A DNA stretch of 43,466 nucleotides from Pseudomonadota bacterium (GTDB lineage Bacteria > Myxococcota_A > Bradymonadia > UBA4248). Location: contig JAFRYG010000164.1 in NCBI GenBank assembly GCA_017441205.1, forward strand, positions 1 through 43,466, given 5' to 3'. The position numbers were made by a program, and so were the translations under genes. The notes beneath the pieces are model-generated. The model saw nothing but the letters and a program-made list of their open reading frames with translations. It was not told the origin of the DNA and ran no database searches. Of this stretch, positions 33,699 to 43,000 are shown piece by piece (the stretch's first letter is position 1; each line of letters begins with the position of its first letter).

Positions 33699-36293
33699 AT
33701 GAAACTCAAATCTCTGTTCGTACTATTCATTACATGTTTCCTGACAGGCTGCAGCATGGAATCGGTCGTCGACTGGGGGGCAGACTGCCCTCCATCTCAG
33801 CAGGAAGGCAAATTAAAATATATCGGAGATATTTCATGCAATGCTGAACACACCAGCTGCGTGATCGCCGATCCGGACGGACAGGCACGTACCTACGATT
33901 TCAGCAAAAACTTCGAAATCCACCGTTGCCCCAGCGAATTTCCCAAATGCGTCCAGGATGAAGAAGAAGGCGACTTTTATTGCGAAGCACAAAAAACCTG
34001 CGCCGATGGTTATTTTTCATGTGATCTCGATAACGGCAAAACCATTTGCGTCGATCCCGCAGCAAGCACGACCTGCGGTGCAGATGAATCCAAATGCTCA
34101 GAACCCAATCATGGTGGACAGAACTGCAATGAATTTGGCATGAGTACCTGTGTCCAGAGAGATGGCAAATATTTCTGCCAGTGTGCCAGCGGTTCAAAAC
34201 TCTGTGGTTCGTACTGTCTGAACCCCTCACTCAACGAAACCTGCGGAGCCAATGACTGCAATGCCCCCAACTACGGCGGTGATGATTGCACGGAATATTC
34301 GGATGTCCGCGAATGCCGTGCAAACGATGAAGGTATCTACAGCTGTCAATGCCGAAAAGGCGACATCCTCTGCGACGGCAAATGCATTACCCCATCATCG
34401 GATCCTTCATTTTGCGGAGCCAAAGGCGACTGTACAGGTACAGATCCGGATGATGAGAATTATAAAGGCCTGGATTGTGACTCGGGCAGCGGAAAATGCA
34501 CTTCTGGCCTTTGTACCTGTTCCTCCGACCAAATCTGGTGCATTCCCGAGGGCAGCGAAATACCGCAATGCGTTTCCCCGAACGAAGATCAGACATGCGG
34601 TGCCCATCTGATTGAAAATACCAATGAATGCGAAATCATGCCCTGTGCCCCGGGACAATCCTGTACTTTCCGGGATAATGAATACCAGTGCATTCAGACC
34701 AAATGCCCCGATTCCGATATGCAGCTCTGCACTATCGACGGCACTCCCCAATGCATTTCCAAACACGATCCCATGAACTGCGGCGTATGCGGCATGAAAT
34801 GCGAAACCTATAAAGCTGTCCATGCCCATGGCAGTGACTGCCAGAAAAACGATAGTGGAGATTACGAATGCACGTTTGCCTGTGATGCAGGCTACACCGA
34901 TTGCAACGAAAGCGATCCTTTTCATCCGGAATGCGTCGATCTGATGCTCGATCTCGATAATTGCGGCAGCTGCGGAAATGTCTGCAAGAAAGGAGAGCTC
35001 TGTGAGAATGGCGTATGCACAAAGAGCAATTGCAAGCCAAATCAGTGCGAAACCACAGACGCCAACGGAATTGTCATCTGTCTGAACGATGAAAATCACT
35101 GCGGCCAAAAATGCGACAACTGTCAAAGTCTCACTGACCACAAATGCGATACCGAAATCGGCAAATGTGTCCCCGGCGGATGTAAATCCAACCAGCATCC
35201 CATCTATTCCGGCACGAGACTCACCGGATGCGAGGACAACAGCATTTCGAAATGCGCCCCGCCCACTCGAAAGGCCGACGAACCGATCGAAGACTGCAAT
35301 GCAAAAAAACCAGGATATGCAACATCCATGGCATGCTCAGAACAGGGAGAATGTATCGTTTTGGTGTGTTCCGGCAACAACCATATTGCCAAGGATAAAA
35401 AATCCTGCGTCCCCAATACCCCACAGGCATGCGGTTCCGGCAACAGCACATCCACCAAGAGCTGCATCGTTTCCCCTATCGCTGCTGCAGAATGCAGCAA
35501 CGGGAACTGCAATGTCACCAACTGTATCGCGGGATACCACATCAAGAACAATATTTGCGAAAAGAATAGCTCAGCCCAATGCGGCCCCACCAACGGAACG
35601 CCAAAATCCTGCATCAGCAGCAACGTTGCAGAGGCACAGTGTTCTGCCGATGGAAAATCATGCATCGTCACAAAATGCGCAACCGGCTATCATATCAATT
35701 CCAAAGAAAAAACTGCCTGCGTTGCAAACTCAAATACCAACTGTGCCCCCACTGACAGCTACTCCACCACAGACTGTACCCAAACATTCAAAAAAACATG
35801 CTCTGAGGCCGGCAGCTGCAAATGTTCGAGCGGCGTCGTCAACTACGATAAAAATGCCTGCGTTCACAAAGCATGCAAGGATATACCCGGTGTCAAGGAG
35901 GGCAAAGTCATAAAGACAAGCTGGTATGACAAGAGCTACTCTGAATATGCCTGCAATGCCGTCAAATGCAATTCAAACTACAAACGTCAGAAGCAGGATA
36001 AGAAAGATGCTGCCGTCTGCCTTCCCCTGGACAGCAAATTACATTGTATCAGGGATATGGGATATAAATATAAAAATAGCGACGGCTATTGTGTCGGCAG
36101 AAAGAATGGCAATGGAGGCAATGGCCATGCACACTGCAAAGATGGTTACCGCCAATATATCTTTGCCTGTCTGCCGAAGGATGTCTGCTGCGGAACAAGA
36201 AATACAAACATGTCCAAATCCACTGATTTTCTGTGTACAAATTGCAAGGCCCAAGGGAAAACCTGTAATCTATCAACCGGAAAATGCAAATAA
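33699..36293 (+). CDS. Lp11: cysteine-rich repeat lipoprotein, last of the array
   Basis: An 864-residue lipoprotein; lipobox LTGC (Cys18), start preceded by CAAGGAA at 33687-33693. The cap SMESVVDWGADCP differs from the usual MAEVV. Module order equals Lp10, with DPMNCGVCGMKCE near residue 358 and NCGSCGNVC. Four diverged repeats lie at about 472-694, then CAPTDSYSTTDC and a type II C cap (GHAHCKDGYRQYIFACLPKDVCCGTRN), which is closest to that of Lp7. The 65-bp gap from Lp10 holds no clear terminator; a TGATATTCT box near 33676-33684 could be a -10 element, but this is weak. The HAD gene begins 20 bp after the stop. Confidence 0.87.
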   Translation: MKLKSLFVLFITCFLTGCSMESVVDWGADCPPSQQEGKLKYIGDISCNAEHTSCVIADPDGQARTYDFSKNFEIHRCPSEFPKCVQDEEEGDFYCEAQKTCADGYFSCDLDNGKTICVDPAASTTCGADESKCSEPNHGGQNCNEFGMSTCVQRDGKYFCQCASGSKLCGSYCLNPSLNETCGANDCNAPNYGGDDCTEYSDVRECRANDEGIYSCQCRKGDILCDGKCITPSSDPSFCGAKGDCTGTDPDDENYKGLDCDSGSGKCTSGLCTCSSDQIWCIPEGSEIPQCVSPNEDQTCGAHLIENTNECEIMPCAPGQSCTFRDNEYQCIQTKCPDSDMQLCTIDGTPQCISKHDPMNCGVCGMKCETYKAVHAHGSDCQKNDSGDYECTFACDAGYTDCNESDPFHPECVDLMLDLDNCGSCGNVCKKGELCENGVCTKSNCKPNQCETTDANGIVICLNDENHCGQKCDNCQSLTDHKCDTEIGKCVPGGCKSNQHPIYSGTRLTGCEDNSISKCAPPTRKADEPIEDCNAKKPGYATSMACSEQGECIVLVCSGNNHIAKDKKSCVPNTPQACGSGNSTSTKSCIVSPIAAAECSNGNCNVTNCIAGYHIKNNICEKNSSAQCGPTNGTPKSCISSNVAEAQCSADGKSCIVTKCATGYHINSKEKTACVANSNTNCAPTDSYSTTDCTQTFKKTCSEAGSCKCSSGVVNYDKNACVHKACKDIPGVKEGKVIKTSWYDKSYSEYACNAVKCNSNYKRQKQDKKDAAVCLPLDSKLHCIRDMGYKYKNSDGYCVGRKNGNGGNGHAHCKDGYRQYIFACLPKDVCCGTRNTNMSKSTDFLCTNCKAQGKTCNLSTGKCK

Positions 36294-36313
36294 TATAATA
36301 TCATTTCAACGTT

Positions 36314-36979
36314 TTGAATGATTATATGAATAAATTAAACGATTATATAAATAATATCACCGCAGTTATCTTTGACATCGACGATACACTCTATCTGGAA
36401 CGCGACTACGTTCGCTCCGGTTTCATGGCCATCGGCAATGCCCTCGACAATCCCGATTTTGGCCATTACTGCTGGTCACTGTTTCTCGACGGTGTTCGCG
36501 GCAATACTTTCGACCTGGCGCTGCATAAATTTCCCGGCACGCGCCTGACCATCCCCGAAATGGTCGAAATCTACCGGACGCATCGTCCCGAAATCTCCCT
36601 CTGTCCGGATGCGCGCCGGTTCATCGAATCACTGACCTGCCGAACCGGCATCATCTCGGACGGACCGGTCTCGTCCCAGCGCGCCAAATTTCGCGCCCTC
36701 GGCCTGCTGCCCTGGATTGAATGTCCGCTGTTTACCGGCGAAATCGGCATCTCCAAACCTGCGCCAGCCCCTTACCAGATCGTCTCCCGCACGCTCAACA
36801 CCCCCTACGAACAGTGCGTTTATATCGGCGACAATCCCAAAAAAGACTTCGCAGGCGCAAAATCCCTTGGCATGAAGACCATCCGCATCCGACGCCCGCA
36901 GTCCCTGCATGTTTCCACACCATCCGACCTGAATGTCGACGCCGAACTCGAAGACTTCTCTCATTTTTCTTTATTTTAA
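36314..36979 (+). CDS. HAD-superfamily phosphatase
   Basis: A 221-residue cytoplasmic hydrolase (or 217 from the ATG at 36326; neither start has a clear ribosome site). All four HAD motifs are present: DIDDT with nucleophile Asp21 and Asp23; Ser in GIISDGP near 115; Lys in GISKPAPAP near 147; and the acidic pair in YIGDNPKKDF near 173-178. The small alpha-helical cap between motifs I and II fits subfamily IA (YjjG/pyrimidine-nucleotidase-like or phosphoglycolate-phosphatase-like). The substrate cannot be read from the sequence. It follows Lp11 by 20 bp but has a higher-GC, more housekeeping-like codon pattern, so the association may be incidental. A hairpin pair starts 7 bp after the stop. 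Confidence 0.9.
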   Translation: MNDYMNKLNDYINNITAVIFDIDDTLYLERDYVRSGFMAIGNALDNPDFGHYCWSLFLDGVRGNTFDLALHKFPGTRLTIPEMVEIYRTHRPEISLCPDARRFIESLTCRTGIISDGPVSSQRAKFRALGLLPWIECPLFTGEIGISKPAPAPYQIVSRTLNTPYEQCVYIGDNPKKDFAGAKSLGMKTIRIRRPQSLHVSTPSDLNVDAELEDFSHFSLF

Positions 36980-36985
36980 TGGATA

Positions 36986-37056
36986 AACAGGCTATCTCGC
37001 TTCGCTCAATACGCCTGTTGAACCGGTCTTTTCGCACAGCTCAATACGACCGGTTC
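36986..37056 (+). repeat. Paired bulged hairpins (AATAC family), copy 4
   Basis: Hairpin one, 36986-37019: arms AACAGGC/GCCTGTT. Hairpin two, 37020-37056: arms GAACCGGTC/GACCGGTTC (9 bp perfect). Both 3' halves read GCTCAATA, unpaired C (37012, 37047), then the arm. The inner 5' halves are more degraded than in other copies. The pair directly follows the HAD stop codon. Confidence 0.78.
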
Positions 37057-37095
37057 TGCTTTTCATGATATTCACTCCACACCAGACATCAGGAT

Positions 37096-37159
37096 GCGTA
37101 TTGGCCCAAGGGCCAATAGCAGACTGCAAAAGCGAGCGTATTGGCATTTTGCCAATAGC
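37096..37159 (-). repeat. Paired bulged hairpins (AATAC family), copy 5
   Basis: Hairpin one, 37096-37120, has a long inner stem TATTGGCCC/GGGCCAATA with short GC outer arms. Hairpin two, 37136-37159, has inner TATTGGC/GCCAATA. The unpaired G on the plus strand (37098, 37138) is retained. It ends 18 bp before the next start codon. Confidence 0.75.
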
Positions 37160-37177
37160 GAAGCCCCAAAAAAGCCA

Positions 37178-39766
37178 ATGAAGCACAGCATCATCCTATT
37201 ACTTGCCGTGTCCGTGATGATATGCGGATGCACAAAAAAAACTCAGAATGAGCAGAATAAGTCGCCGGAACAAACGCCCGCAGCGTCTGCAGCACCAGCC
37301 GACACACCCAAAGCACCGGATGCACCGGCCATTCCCGATGCGCCACAAACCAACGATCCGGACGCCAATCGGCTGGGATGGGCAAAAATCGTCAAGGATG
37401 GCAAAGAAATCCAGCGATGCTACGACATCGGCGGGTGCGAAGAAAACGGCAAACGCTATCTGCAGAGCGTTGAAAAACGCGGTGATGCGCTGTGCTGCGG
37501 CATTATCTGCAATGACACTGCCCCGGCGGATTTCGAAACCCGCGGCCCGTATATCGAAGGGTATCGATGCGATCCCGATGCCGGATACATGGCTTGCGCA
37601 CAGCAGAATTGTCCGTGCGGTGAGGTGTCGATTGCTGCCGGCGACTACTGCGTCAGCGGTGTGCGCGTCAATCCATTTCCCGATGAGGCCGATGAGGCCG
37701 ATGACAAACAGAACGAAGACGAAGAAAGCGGCGACGCCAAATGCAACGGCAAGGATGAAGACAATTACACGGAATTTGAGTGTCTGGATATCTACTATCC
37801 GGGAACCGGTGCCACGACCGAGTATTACCATTACTGCACCAAACCCGGCGGATGCACGACCAAAGACGGCAGACATTACCGGCGATTCAGCAGGGCGCTC
37901 GAAGACGAAGACAAACTCGATATCTGCAGCTATTATCTGACGGGCACGACCGACAATACCAAAGAAACCCTGTGCCGTTCCGGCGACTGCGTCATTCCCG
38001 AAGACAAGGATTTGGATATGATTCAGACGCAGATCAATATTTTTGTCAAAAAAATACCCAGCGGCTACATTTTTGACAACGGCGGCGATGAATCCAAAAC
38101 GTACGAAGGAAATGAGGATGCCGAGGAATACACGACCTACGGCGTTCCGGTTCTGGGATTCGTTCCCGACACACGAACATGTGCAGGCGGAACCCGATAC
38201 TGCCACGGCCAGTCCCATGCTCCCATTCCGGCTCCCGCCAATCCCAAAGGCTATATCTGCAAAGAAACTCGCTATATTCCCGGGATTGCACAAAAAGATA
38301 ACCTAAAAGCCTGGTACTGCAGCGAAGAAACCTGTGAATGCGGCGGACAGTCATGTCCGCGCGGCGCATACTGTCACAACGAAAAATGCCTCTGCGGACA
38401 GCAAAACATCAGCGGCACAAACTTCGGATGCCTCGGCTACACACAGGAAGCTCCCTGCCGCGGCGAAAACTGCCCCTGCGGAAGCGGTAACTGCAGGCAC
38501 GATCAATTCTGCACCCGAAACAAGTGCGTCTGCGGCAGCGATATTCCCAAACCCGTCGGAGAAGGCTGGGAATGCCATATCGACCAGAGTTTTTATATTA
38601 CAAACCGAAACATCCAGTGGCAGTGCACCACGAAAGACGGTTGTTCCGGATGCGGCGATCAGCACTGTCCGTACAACAGCCAATGCGAATCCGGACGGTG
38701 TACATGCAACGGCATCGTCATGCCGGGACAGAATTATGCCTGCATTATGGACAACTATTATCCGACCTGGGTTTGCGCCGGAGAAGGCCCCTGCAGCTGC
38801 TTCGGTTCGGCAGTCAGTCCCGGTCAAAAGTGCAATCCCCTCCAATGCCCGCCACAAGCAGTCCTCACGCCGGAAGGCTGTATCTGCGGAAATGAAAAGA
38901 TGCCCGCCAAAGGATATGACTGTCTGGAACAGGAACCATCCCAAAATCCCGCCATCGTCTGCAGCGTATCCGGTGGCTGCGAATGCGGCGATGAACACTG
39001 TGAATACGGCATGTTCTGCCAGAAAGATCACTGCAGCATTCCCAGGCTCGGAATATATCCGGCTGCCCTGGATTACTGGAGTGAACAGTTCAAAAAGCAG
39101 TCCGACAAAGCCAAATACTGCGAAGACCCGAATGGCTGCCCATGCCAGGATTCCATCTGTCGACAACACACATACTGCGTCGATAATACCTGCAAACCTG
39201 GGCCTATCTCATACAGCATCCCCACTTCCTCCGGCCCTCATATCCAGTCATACGATGACTACTATTTTACAGCAAGCGACATATCCAGAGTCCTCCAGGA
39301 AGCGCTCTTGTGTACGGAAGCTCCCCCACAATTCACCGTCAATTTTGAAAAAAGTGATCACTTCAACGACTACGTCTGCGAGTTCACATCGGACTGCGAA
39401 CAGGAATATGGATCCTACCCCTACAGACCGACCGGCCTCTATTGCACCAGACCGGATTTTTGCATGTGCGGATCCTACCGTTGTCCTGCTGGTGCCGAAT
39501 GCCTCTGCAATGCCGAAAACCAGCAGAATGAATCGATCATTCGCTGTGAATGCAAATCCCCCGAAGCGGTTCAGGTACATCCCGACAACTCGCTTTCGTG
39601 CGGTCCTTCGCGCATCCCCGAAGCCCAGGCTTCTGAATATTCATGCATGAATCAGCTGGGAATGACTTGCCAAAAAACAGAGGGATGCCAATGCGGCGGA
39701 ATCCAATGTTCCAAAGGTTCCGTATGCCTCGGTCCGAACCGATGCACGGCGATTACCGTTAAATAG
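37178..39766 (+). CDS. Cysteine-rich lipoprotein of a second family (CxCGxxxC repeats)
   Basis: An 862-residue predicted lipoprotein. I chose ATG 37178 over the in-frame 37094 because the earlier start would translate a hairpin repeat, while 37178 gives a signal ending in ICGC (Cys18). There is no clear ribosome site. A Pro/Ala-rich linker (about 20-65) and an acidic linker (DEADEADDKQNEDEES) suggest surface display. About eight loose modules follow the pattern CxCGxxxCxxGxxCxxxxC, for example CECGGQSCPRGAYCHNEKCLCG, CPCGSGNCRHDQFCTRNKCVCG and CECGDEHCEYGMFCQKDHC. The N-terminal part repeats a GYDI-like 'C(Y)xxGGCxxxxGxxYxR' element. It does not share the DWGxDCP cap or HLN repeats of the Lp array. 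I do not recognise a named family. Function unknown. Confidence 0.82.
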   Translation: MKHSIILLLAVSVMICGCTKKTQNEQNKSPEQTPAASAAPADTPKAPDAPAIPDAPQTNDPDANRLGWAKIVKDGKEIQRCYDIGGCEENGKRYLQSVEKRGDALCCGIICNDTAPADFETRGPYIEGYRCDPDAGYMACAQQNCPCGEVSIAAGDYCVSGVRVNPFPDEADEADDKQNEDEESGDAKCNGKDEDNYTEFECLDIYYPGTGATTEYYHYCTKPGGCTTKDGRHYRRFSRALEDEDKLDICSYYLTGTTDNTKETLCRSGDCVIPEDKDLDMIQTQINIFVKKIPSGYIFDNGGDESKTYEGNEDAEEYTTYGVPVLGFVPDTRTCAGGTRYCHGQSHAPIPAPANPKGYICKETRYIPGIAQKDNLKAWYCSEETCECGGQSCPRGAYCHNEKCLCGQQNISGTNFGCLGYTQEAPCRGENCPCGSGNCRHDQFCTRNKCVCGSDIPKPVGEGWECHIDQSFYITNRNIQWQCTTKDGCSGCGDQHCPYNSQCESGRCTCNGIVMPGQNYACIMDNYYPTWVCAGEGPCSCFGSAVSPGQKCNPLQCPPQAVLTPEGCICGNEKMPAKGYDCLEQEPSQNPAIVCSVSGGCECGDEHCEYGMFCQKDHCSIPRLGIYPAALDYWSEQFKKQSDKAKYCEDPNGCPCQDSICRQHTYCVDNTCKPGPISYSIPTSSGPHIQSYDDYYFTASDISRVLQEALLCTEAPPQFTVNFEKSDHFNDYVCEFTSDCEQEYGSYPYRPTGLYCTRPDFCMCGSYRCPAGAECLCNAENQQNESIIRCECKSPEAVQVHPDNSLSCGPSRIPEAQASEYSCMNQLGMTCQKTEGCQCGGIQCSKGSVCLGPNRCTAITVK

Positions 39767-39778
39767 GCAATTTTATAT

Positions 39779-39842
39779 AGACGTGTCGCGACACGTCTCT
39801 AACAACAATTATTAAGCATTACGAATTACGAATTACGAATTA
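39779..39842 (+). repeat. Palindrome-plus-ATTACGA repeat unit A
   Basis: The perfect palindrome GACGTGTCGCGACACGTC (39780-39797, extendable by A/T) is followed by TCTAACAACAATTATTAAGC and three tandem copies of ATTACGA (39818-39838). It lies between two genes in a 278-bp gap without any coding signal. Confidence 0.88.
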
Positions 39843-39861
39843 ACCCATTAATCATCTGTAC

Positions 39862-39932
39862 AGACGTGTCGCGACACGTCTCTAACAACAATTATTATGC
39901 ATTACGAATTACGAATTACGAATTACGAATTA
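39862..39932 (+). repeat. Palindrome-plus-ATTACGA repeat unit B
   Basis: Same unit as 39779-39842, with the palindrome at 39863-39880 but four ATTACGA copies (39901-39928). A GGATAAT direct repeat follows near 39969. Confidence 0.88.
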
Positions 39933-40044
39933 AGCATTACCAAACCAAGCTCTAGTTGCTAAATCCCGATGGATAATGGATAATGCACTGTCCTGCCATA
40001 ATACGGACAGATATCGCATTTCTATTCAAACCATTGACTGAAGT

Positions 40045-42996
40045 ATGTTCAGCAAACAGCAGCTATTCGATTTTTTTGCCATCCTGATTCTTGCGTGCCT
40101 CATCTTTTTATGCGGTATATCGCAAATGGATGTCGGCCTGTGGGAACCCTGGGAAACATCGACCATCCTGATTGCGCAGCACCTCTCTCAATCGGCGATT
40201 CCGGAATCCACCTTCTGGGTTCCCAAACTCGATGGTGAATTTGTTGCCCAACCCTATATTGAGCTATGGGCTCTGATGGCTCTGCTGCATGCATTTCCGG
40301 ATGCGAGCGCATTCCTGCTCAGACTTCCGGGCGCGTGTGCAGGCATTTTTCTCGTCATTTTGTCATTTTTTGCCATCAAGCAGGCCACGACGCGCCGGGC
40401 AGCGTGGATGTCGTCTGCCATTCTCCTGACAATTCCGATGTTTGTCCTTACGGGCAAATTTATCCACGGTGATATCTGGCTTATACTCGCTGTTTCATTG
40501 CCAAACCTGTTGTTCATCATGGCCTGTTATGCGTCCACACGCCGCATGCAGCGCGCCATGCTGAGTCTGACAGCACTCTCGGTTTCGGTTTCATTCCTTT
40601 CCGGCGGTCTGTTTGCAATGGCATTCCTGCTGATCGAAGGCATTTTATCCTGGCTTCTGATTCGCAGACACCCCCACAAAAAACTAATATTTGCCCCACT
40701 CAAAACCCAGTATTTTCTCTTTCCGCTCTATATCTCGTTCCTCATATGCGGATGCGTGTTCGGCATCTTTGTTACCGAAGCCCGCTACGTCCTCGAAAAC
40801 CGCATTCCCATGACGCTGTCCGAGATTAACGACGCTCTTGATGATAATCGCGTCATCACCATTGAACGCCGCAAAACGCAAATCATCGGAACGCTGAGCA
40901 CAATCGTTGATGGCAAACAGCATCCATTTGTCCTGGTTGAATCACACGAAAATCGCAAAACCAACGCCACCGATATTTTCAAACTCAACGAATCGGAAGT
41001 TAAAACCTTCGAAAAATACCTGGATCGTCATTTCCATCAGAAAACTCCTTCACGTGCGATCCAGCAAGTTCCCCCGATCGACGATGCATTCGCGACGGCT
41101 CTGCGGTTTTTCTGGTATCACACCAATACGCCATACATGCAATCCACGATGCCGCTCGCTCAAGTCAATCCCGAAGCCATCGAAAAGGATCCGCTGAGCA
41201 CGATTATCCGCACGGAAAAGGAAATCAAATCCGGCCAGAAGCTCAATCCTCTGCAAGCCATATCGAATATACCCACTCAGACTACGGCCGGTGAATACGT
41301 TCGCATTCTGAACGATGAACCCGACTCCGAATGGATGGAAATCCAGACTGCAAACGGTCGTCGTGGGTTCCTGCCTCGCCGGATTCTGACCATTCCCCAG
41401 GCGCAAAGCAATATCCGATGGACTTCCTGGATCGATGTATTGTTGTTTGGACTGCTGCCATGGGGATGTTTCTTTCCCATTATCTTTGTTTGCGCAATGA
41501 TTTCCGCCCGCAAACTATCCATTGCTCCGGTTCCCTTTCAGGGAGACTTCAAATTCCTCACAAACAATGAACCCAGTCCCTCGCGCTCACCCATCCAGAG
41601 CATGTTATTCAGCTGGATTATCGTCTCAATGGTTGCCTTGTTCGTCGGTATCAATCAAAGCCGCCACGATATCTTTGCAGGCCTCGTTCCCGTCGCCGCG
41701 CTGCTGGCCATTGCACTGACATCCCCAAGATTCTGGCTTGCCCTGCGAGAGAATCTCGAATCGCGCATCGCGCTTATCCTGACATCCTTTATATGTCTCG
41801 GAATCGCCATCTACGAATTCAAACTCGAACCCTTCCGCATCGTCCGGTATCTCATGACAGATCCCCTCATGCACTGGGACAACAATAATATACAGCTATT
41901 CAACATACACATTGGATCCACAATCACCTTTGTCATTCTCTTTGTTCTGCTCACATTCATCTCGTTTTCGGGCGCAGCCGAATCCATCCAGGAAAAGATC
42001 AACCAATGGCGCATTCAGCATAACCGTCCTCAAAAGGAACTCAAACCCACCTCCAGCAGCACGACGCTCATGCGCATCGCCAGAGGCGAAAATGAACCCA
42101 TTCCCTATGCGCCCACCATTTCACTTGCCATCCTCGGCGCATTGTTCAGCGGTTTCATCTATTTCGAATATATCCCCTCCATTTCGGACGATCTGACCGA
42201 AACTGCACTGATTGCCCGCTACTTCGAACTCGCCAATCAGGCCGAACCCATCTATCAGCTCACGGGCGAAACATCTCAGCTCTGCCTGACCTACCGCGAC
42301 TGTGAACCGGGCTATGTGTGCCAGAACTCACACTGCAGGATTTCTACATTCTCCTCCTATTCCCTGAACGTCGCACATCCCTTGTCGCGCCAGGGAATGC
42401 TCGAAGCCCTGTCGCCCAATCACCCGCAAAGGCCGGCCTTCTACATCGTCCCCAAAGACATGCTCTTCAACCTCAACCAATCCTACCGCAAGATGTTTCC
42501 GCCCGAAAAGCGCACCAATCTTACCGTTCTCGAAGCCCCATCTTCCAGGCTTTACCTGATTGGAAATCCCCCTGATGTACCCTCCGTCAATCCGATGGAA
42601 AATCTGCTTCCCACAGCCGTCCCCAGTGATGCATCGCCCTTCAGCATGAATTTCGGATCCGTACTCTCCCTCGAAGGTTTCAAAATCAACAAATTGGATT
42701 TCGATCACTCCAAAACCCTCGAACTGACCCTGTATTACCGGGTTAACCAGCCGCTTTCCGATTCTCTGTCCTTCCATTTTTCGTTCGAACTCTCGAGCCG
42801 TAAAATAGAAGCCGATCGTCCCATTCTCGATCCCAAATACGATATGCACGGTCTTTTACCCGGCGATCTCGTCTCGAATACTTTCCGCTTTGAACTCACG
42901 ACCATGCCATCTCACGGCTATCTGGATGTCTATCTTTCCATGGACAACCCCACGGCTTCTGCCCCCAGACAACATCTGACGACGATTGGGTTTTAA
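40045..42996 (+). CDS. GT39/ArnT-like polytopic glycosyltransferase with SH3-like insertion
   Basis: A 983-residue inner-membrane protein. The N-terminal third resembles the GT-C fold of PMT/ArnT enzymes, which move sugars from polyprenyl-phosphate carriers. It has a first TM at ~8-28, an acidic loop motif (MDVGLWEPWE), QPYIELWALMALLHAF, a conserved RLPGA, and FIHGDIW in the next loop. A long periplasmic stretch (~245-455) ends in an SH3-like segment (GEYVRILNDEPDSEWMEIQTANGRRGFLPRR, ~415-447). More TM segments follow (~460-545 and later). The C-terminal periplasmic part has a four-Cys knot-like motif (CLTYRDCEPGYVCQNSHC, ~747-764) and a beta-rich end. The usual family length is roughly 550, so about 400 residues are extra. 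The substrate is unknown. There is no clear ribosome site. Confidence 0.8.
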   Translation: MFSKQQLFDFFAILILACLIFLCGISQMDVGLWEPWETSTILIAQHLSQSAIPESTFWVPKLDGEFVAQPYIELWALMALLHAFPDASAFLLRLPGACAGIFLVILSFFAIKQATTRRAAWMSSAILLTIPMFVLTGKFIHGDIWLILAVSLPNLLFIMACYASTRRMQRAMLSLTALSVSVSFLSGGLFAMAFLLIEGILSWLLIRRHPHKKLIFAPLKTQYFLFPLYISFLICGCVFGIFVTEARYVLENRIPMTLSEINDALDDNRVITIERRKTQIIGTLSTIVDGKQHPFVLVESHENRKTNATDIFKLNESEVKTFEKYLDRHFHQKTPSRAIQQVPPIDDAFATALRFFWYHTNTPYMQSTMPLAQVNPEAIEKDPLSTIIRTEKEIKSGQKLNPLQAISNIPTQTTAGEYVRILNDEPDSEWMEIQTANGRRGFLPRRILTIPQAQSNIRWTSWIDVLLFGLLPWGCFFPIIFVCAMISARKLSIAPVPFQGDFKFLTNNEPSPSRSPIQSMLFSWIIVSMVALFVGINQSRHDIFAGLVPVAALLAIALTSPRFWLALRENLESRIALILTSFICLGIAIYEFKLEPFRIVRYLMTDPLMHWDNNNIQLFNIHIGSTITFVILFVLLTFISFSGAAESIQEKINQWRIQHNRPQKELKPTSSSTTLMRIARGENEPIPYAPTISLAILGALFSGFIYFEYIPSISDDLTETALIARYFELANQAEPIYQLTGETSQLCLTYRDCEPGYVCQNSHCRISTFSSYSLNVAHPLSRQGMLEALSPNHPQRPAFYIVPKDMLFNLNQSYRKMFPPEKRTNLTVLEAPSSRLYLIGNPPDVPSVNPMENLLPTAVPSDASPFSMNFGSVLSLEGFKINKLDFDHSKTLELTLYYRVNQPLSDSLSFHFSFELSSRKIEADRPILDPKYDMHGLLPGDLVSNTFRFELTTMPSHGYLDVYLSMDNPTASAPRQHLTTIGF

Positions 42997-43000
42997 TGTC

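Noticed and set aside
35089..35913. A 274-codon plus-strand open frame inside Lp11
   Set aside because: Out-of-frame reading of Lp11; lacks Cys pattern, signal or domain, and its composition follows frame-shifted repeats.
37199..38293. A 364-codon minus-strand open frame
   Set aside because: It is antisense to the 37178 lipoprotein gene; the hydrophobic Val/Ile/Ala/Phe-rich translation is what the reverse complement of an Asp/Asn/Lys-rich gene gives. No start signal or recognisable motif.
38334..39650. A 438-codon plus-strand open frame overlapping the second-family lipoprotein
   Set aside because: It lies wholly inside a gene with a lipobox and ordered Cys modules in another frame. Its own translation is low-complexity (Ala/Ser/Thr/Pro/Lys) with no domain pattern.
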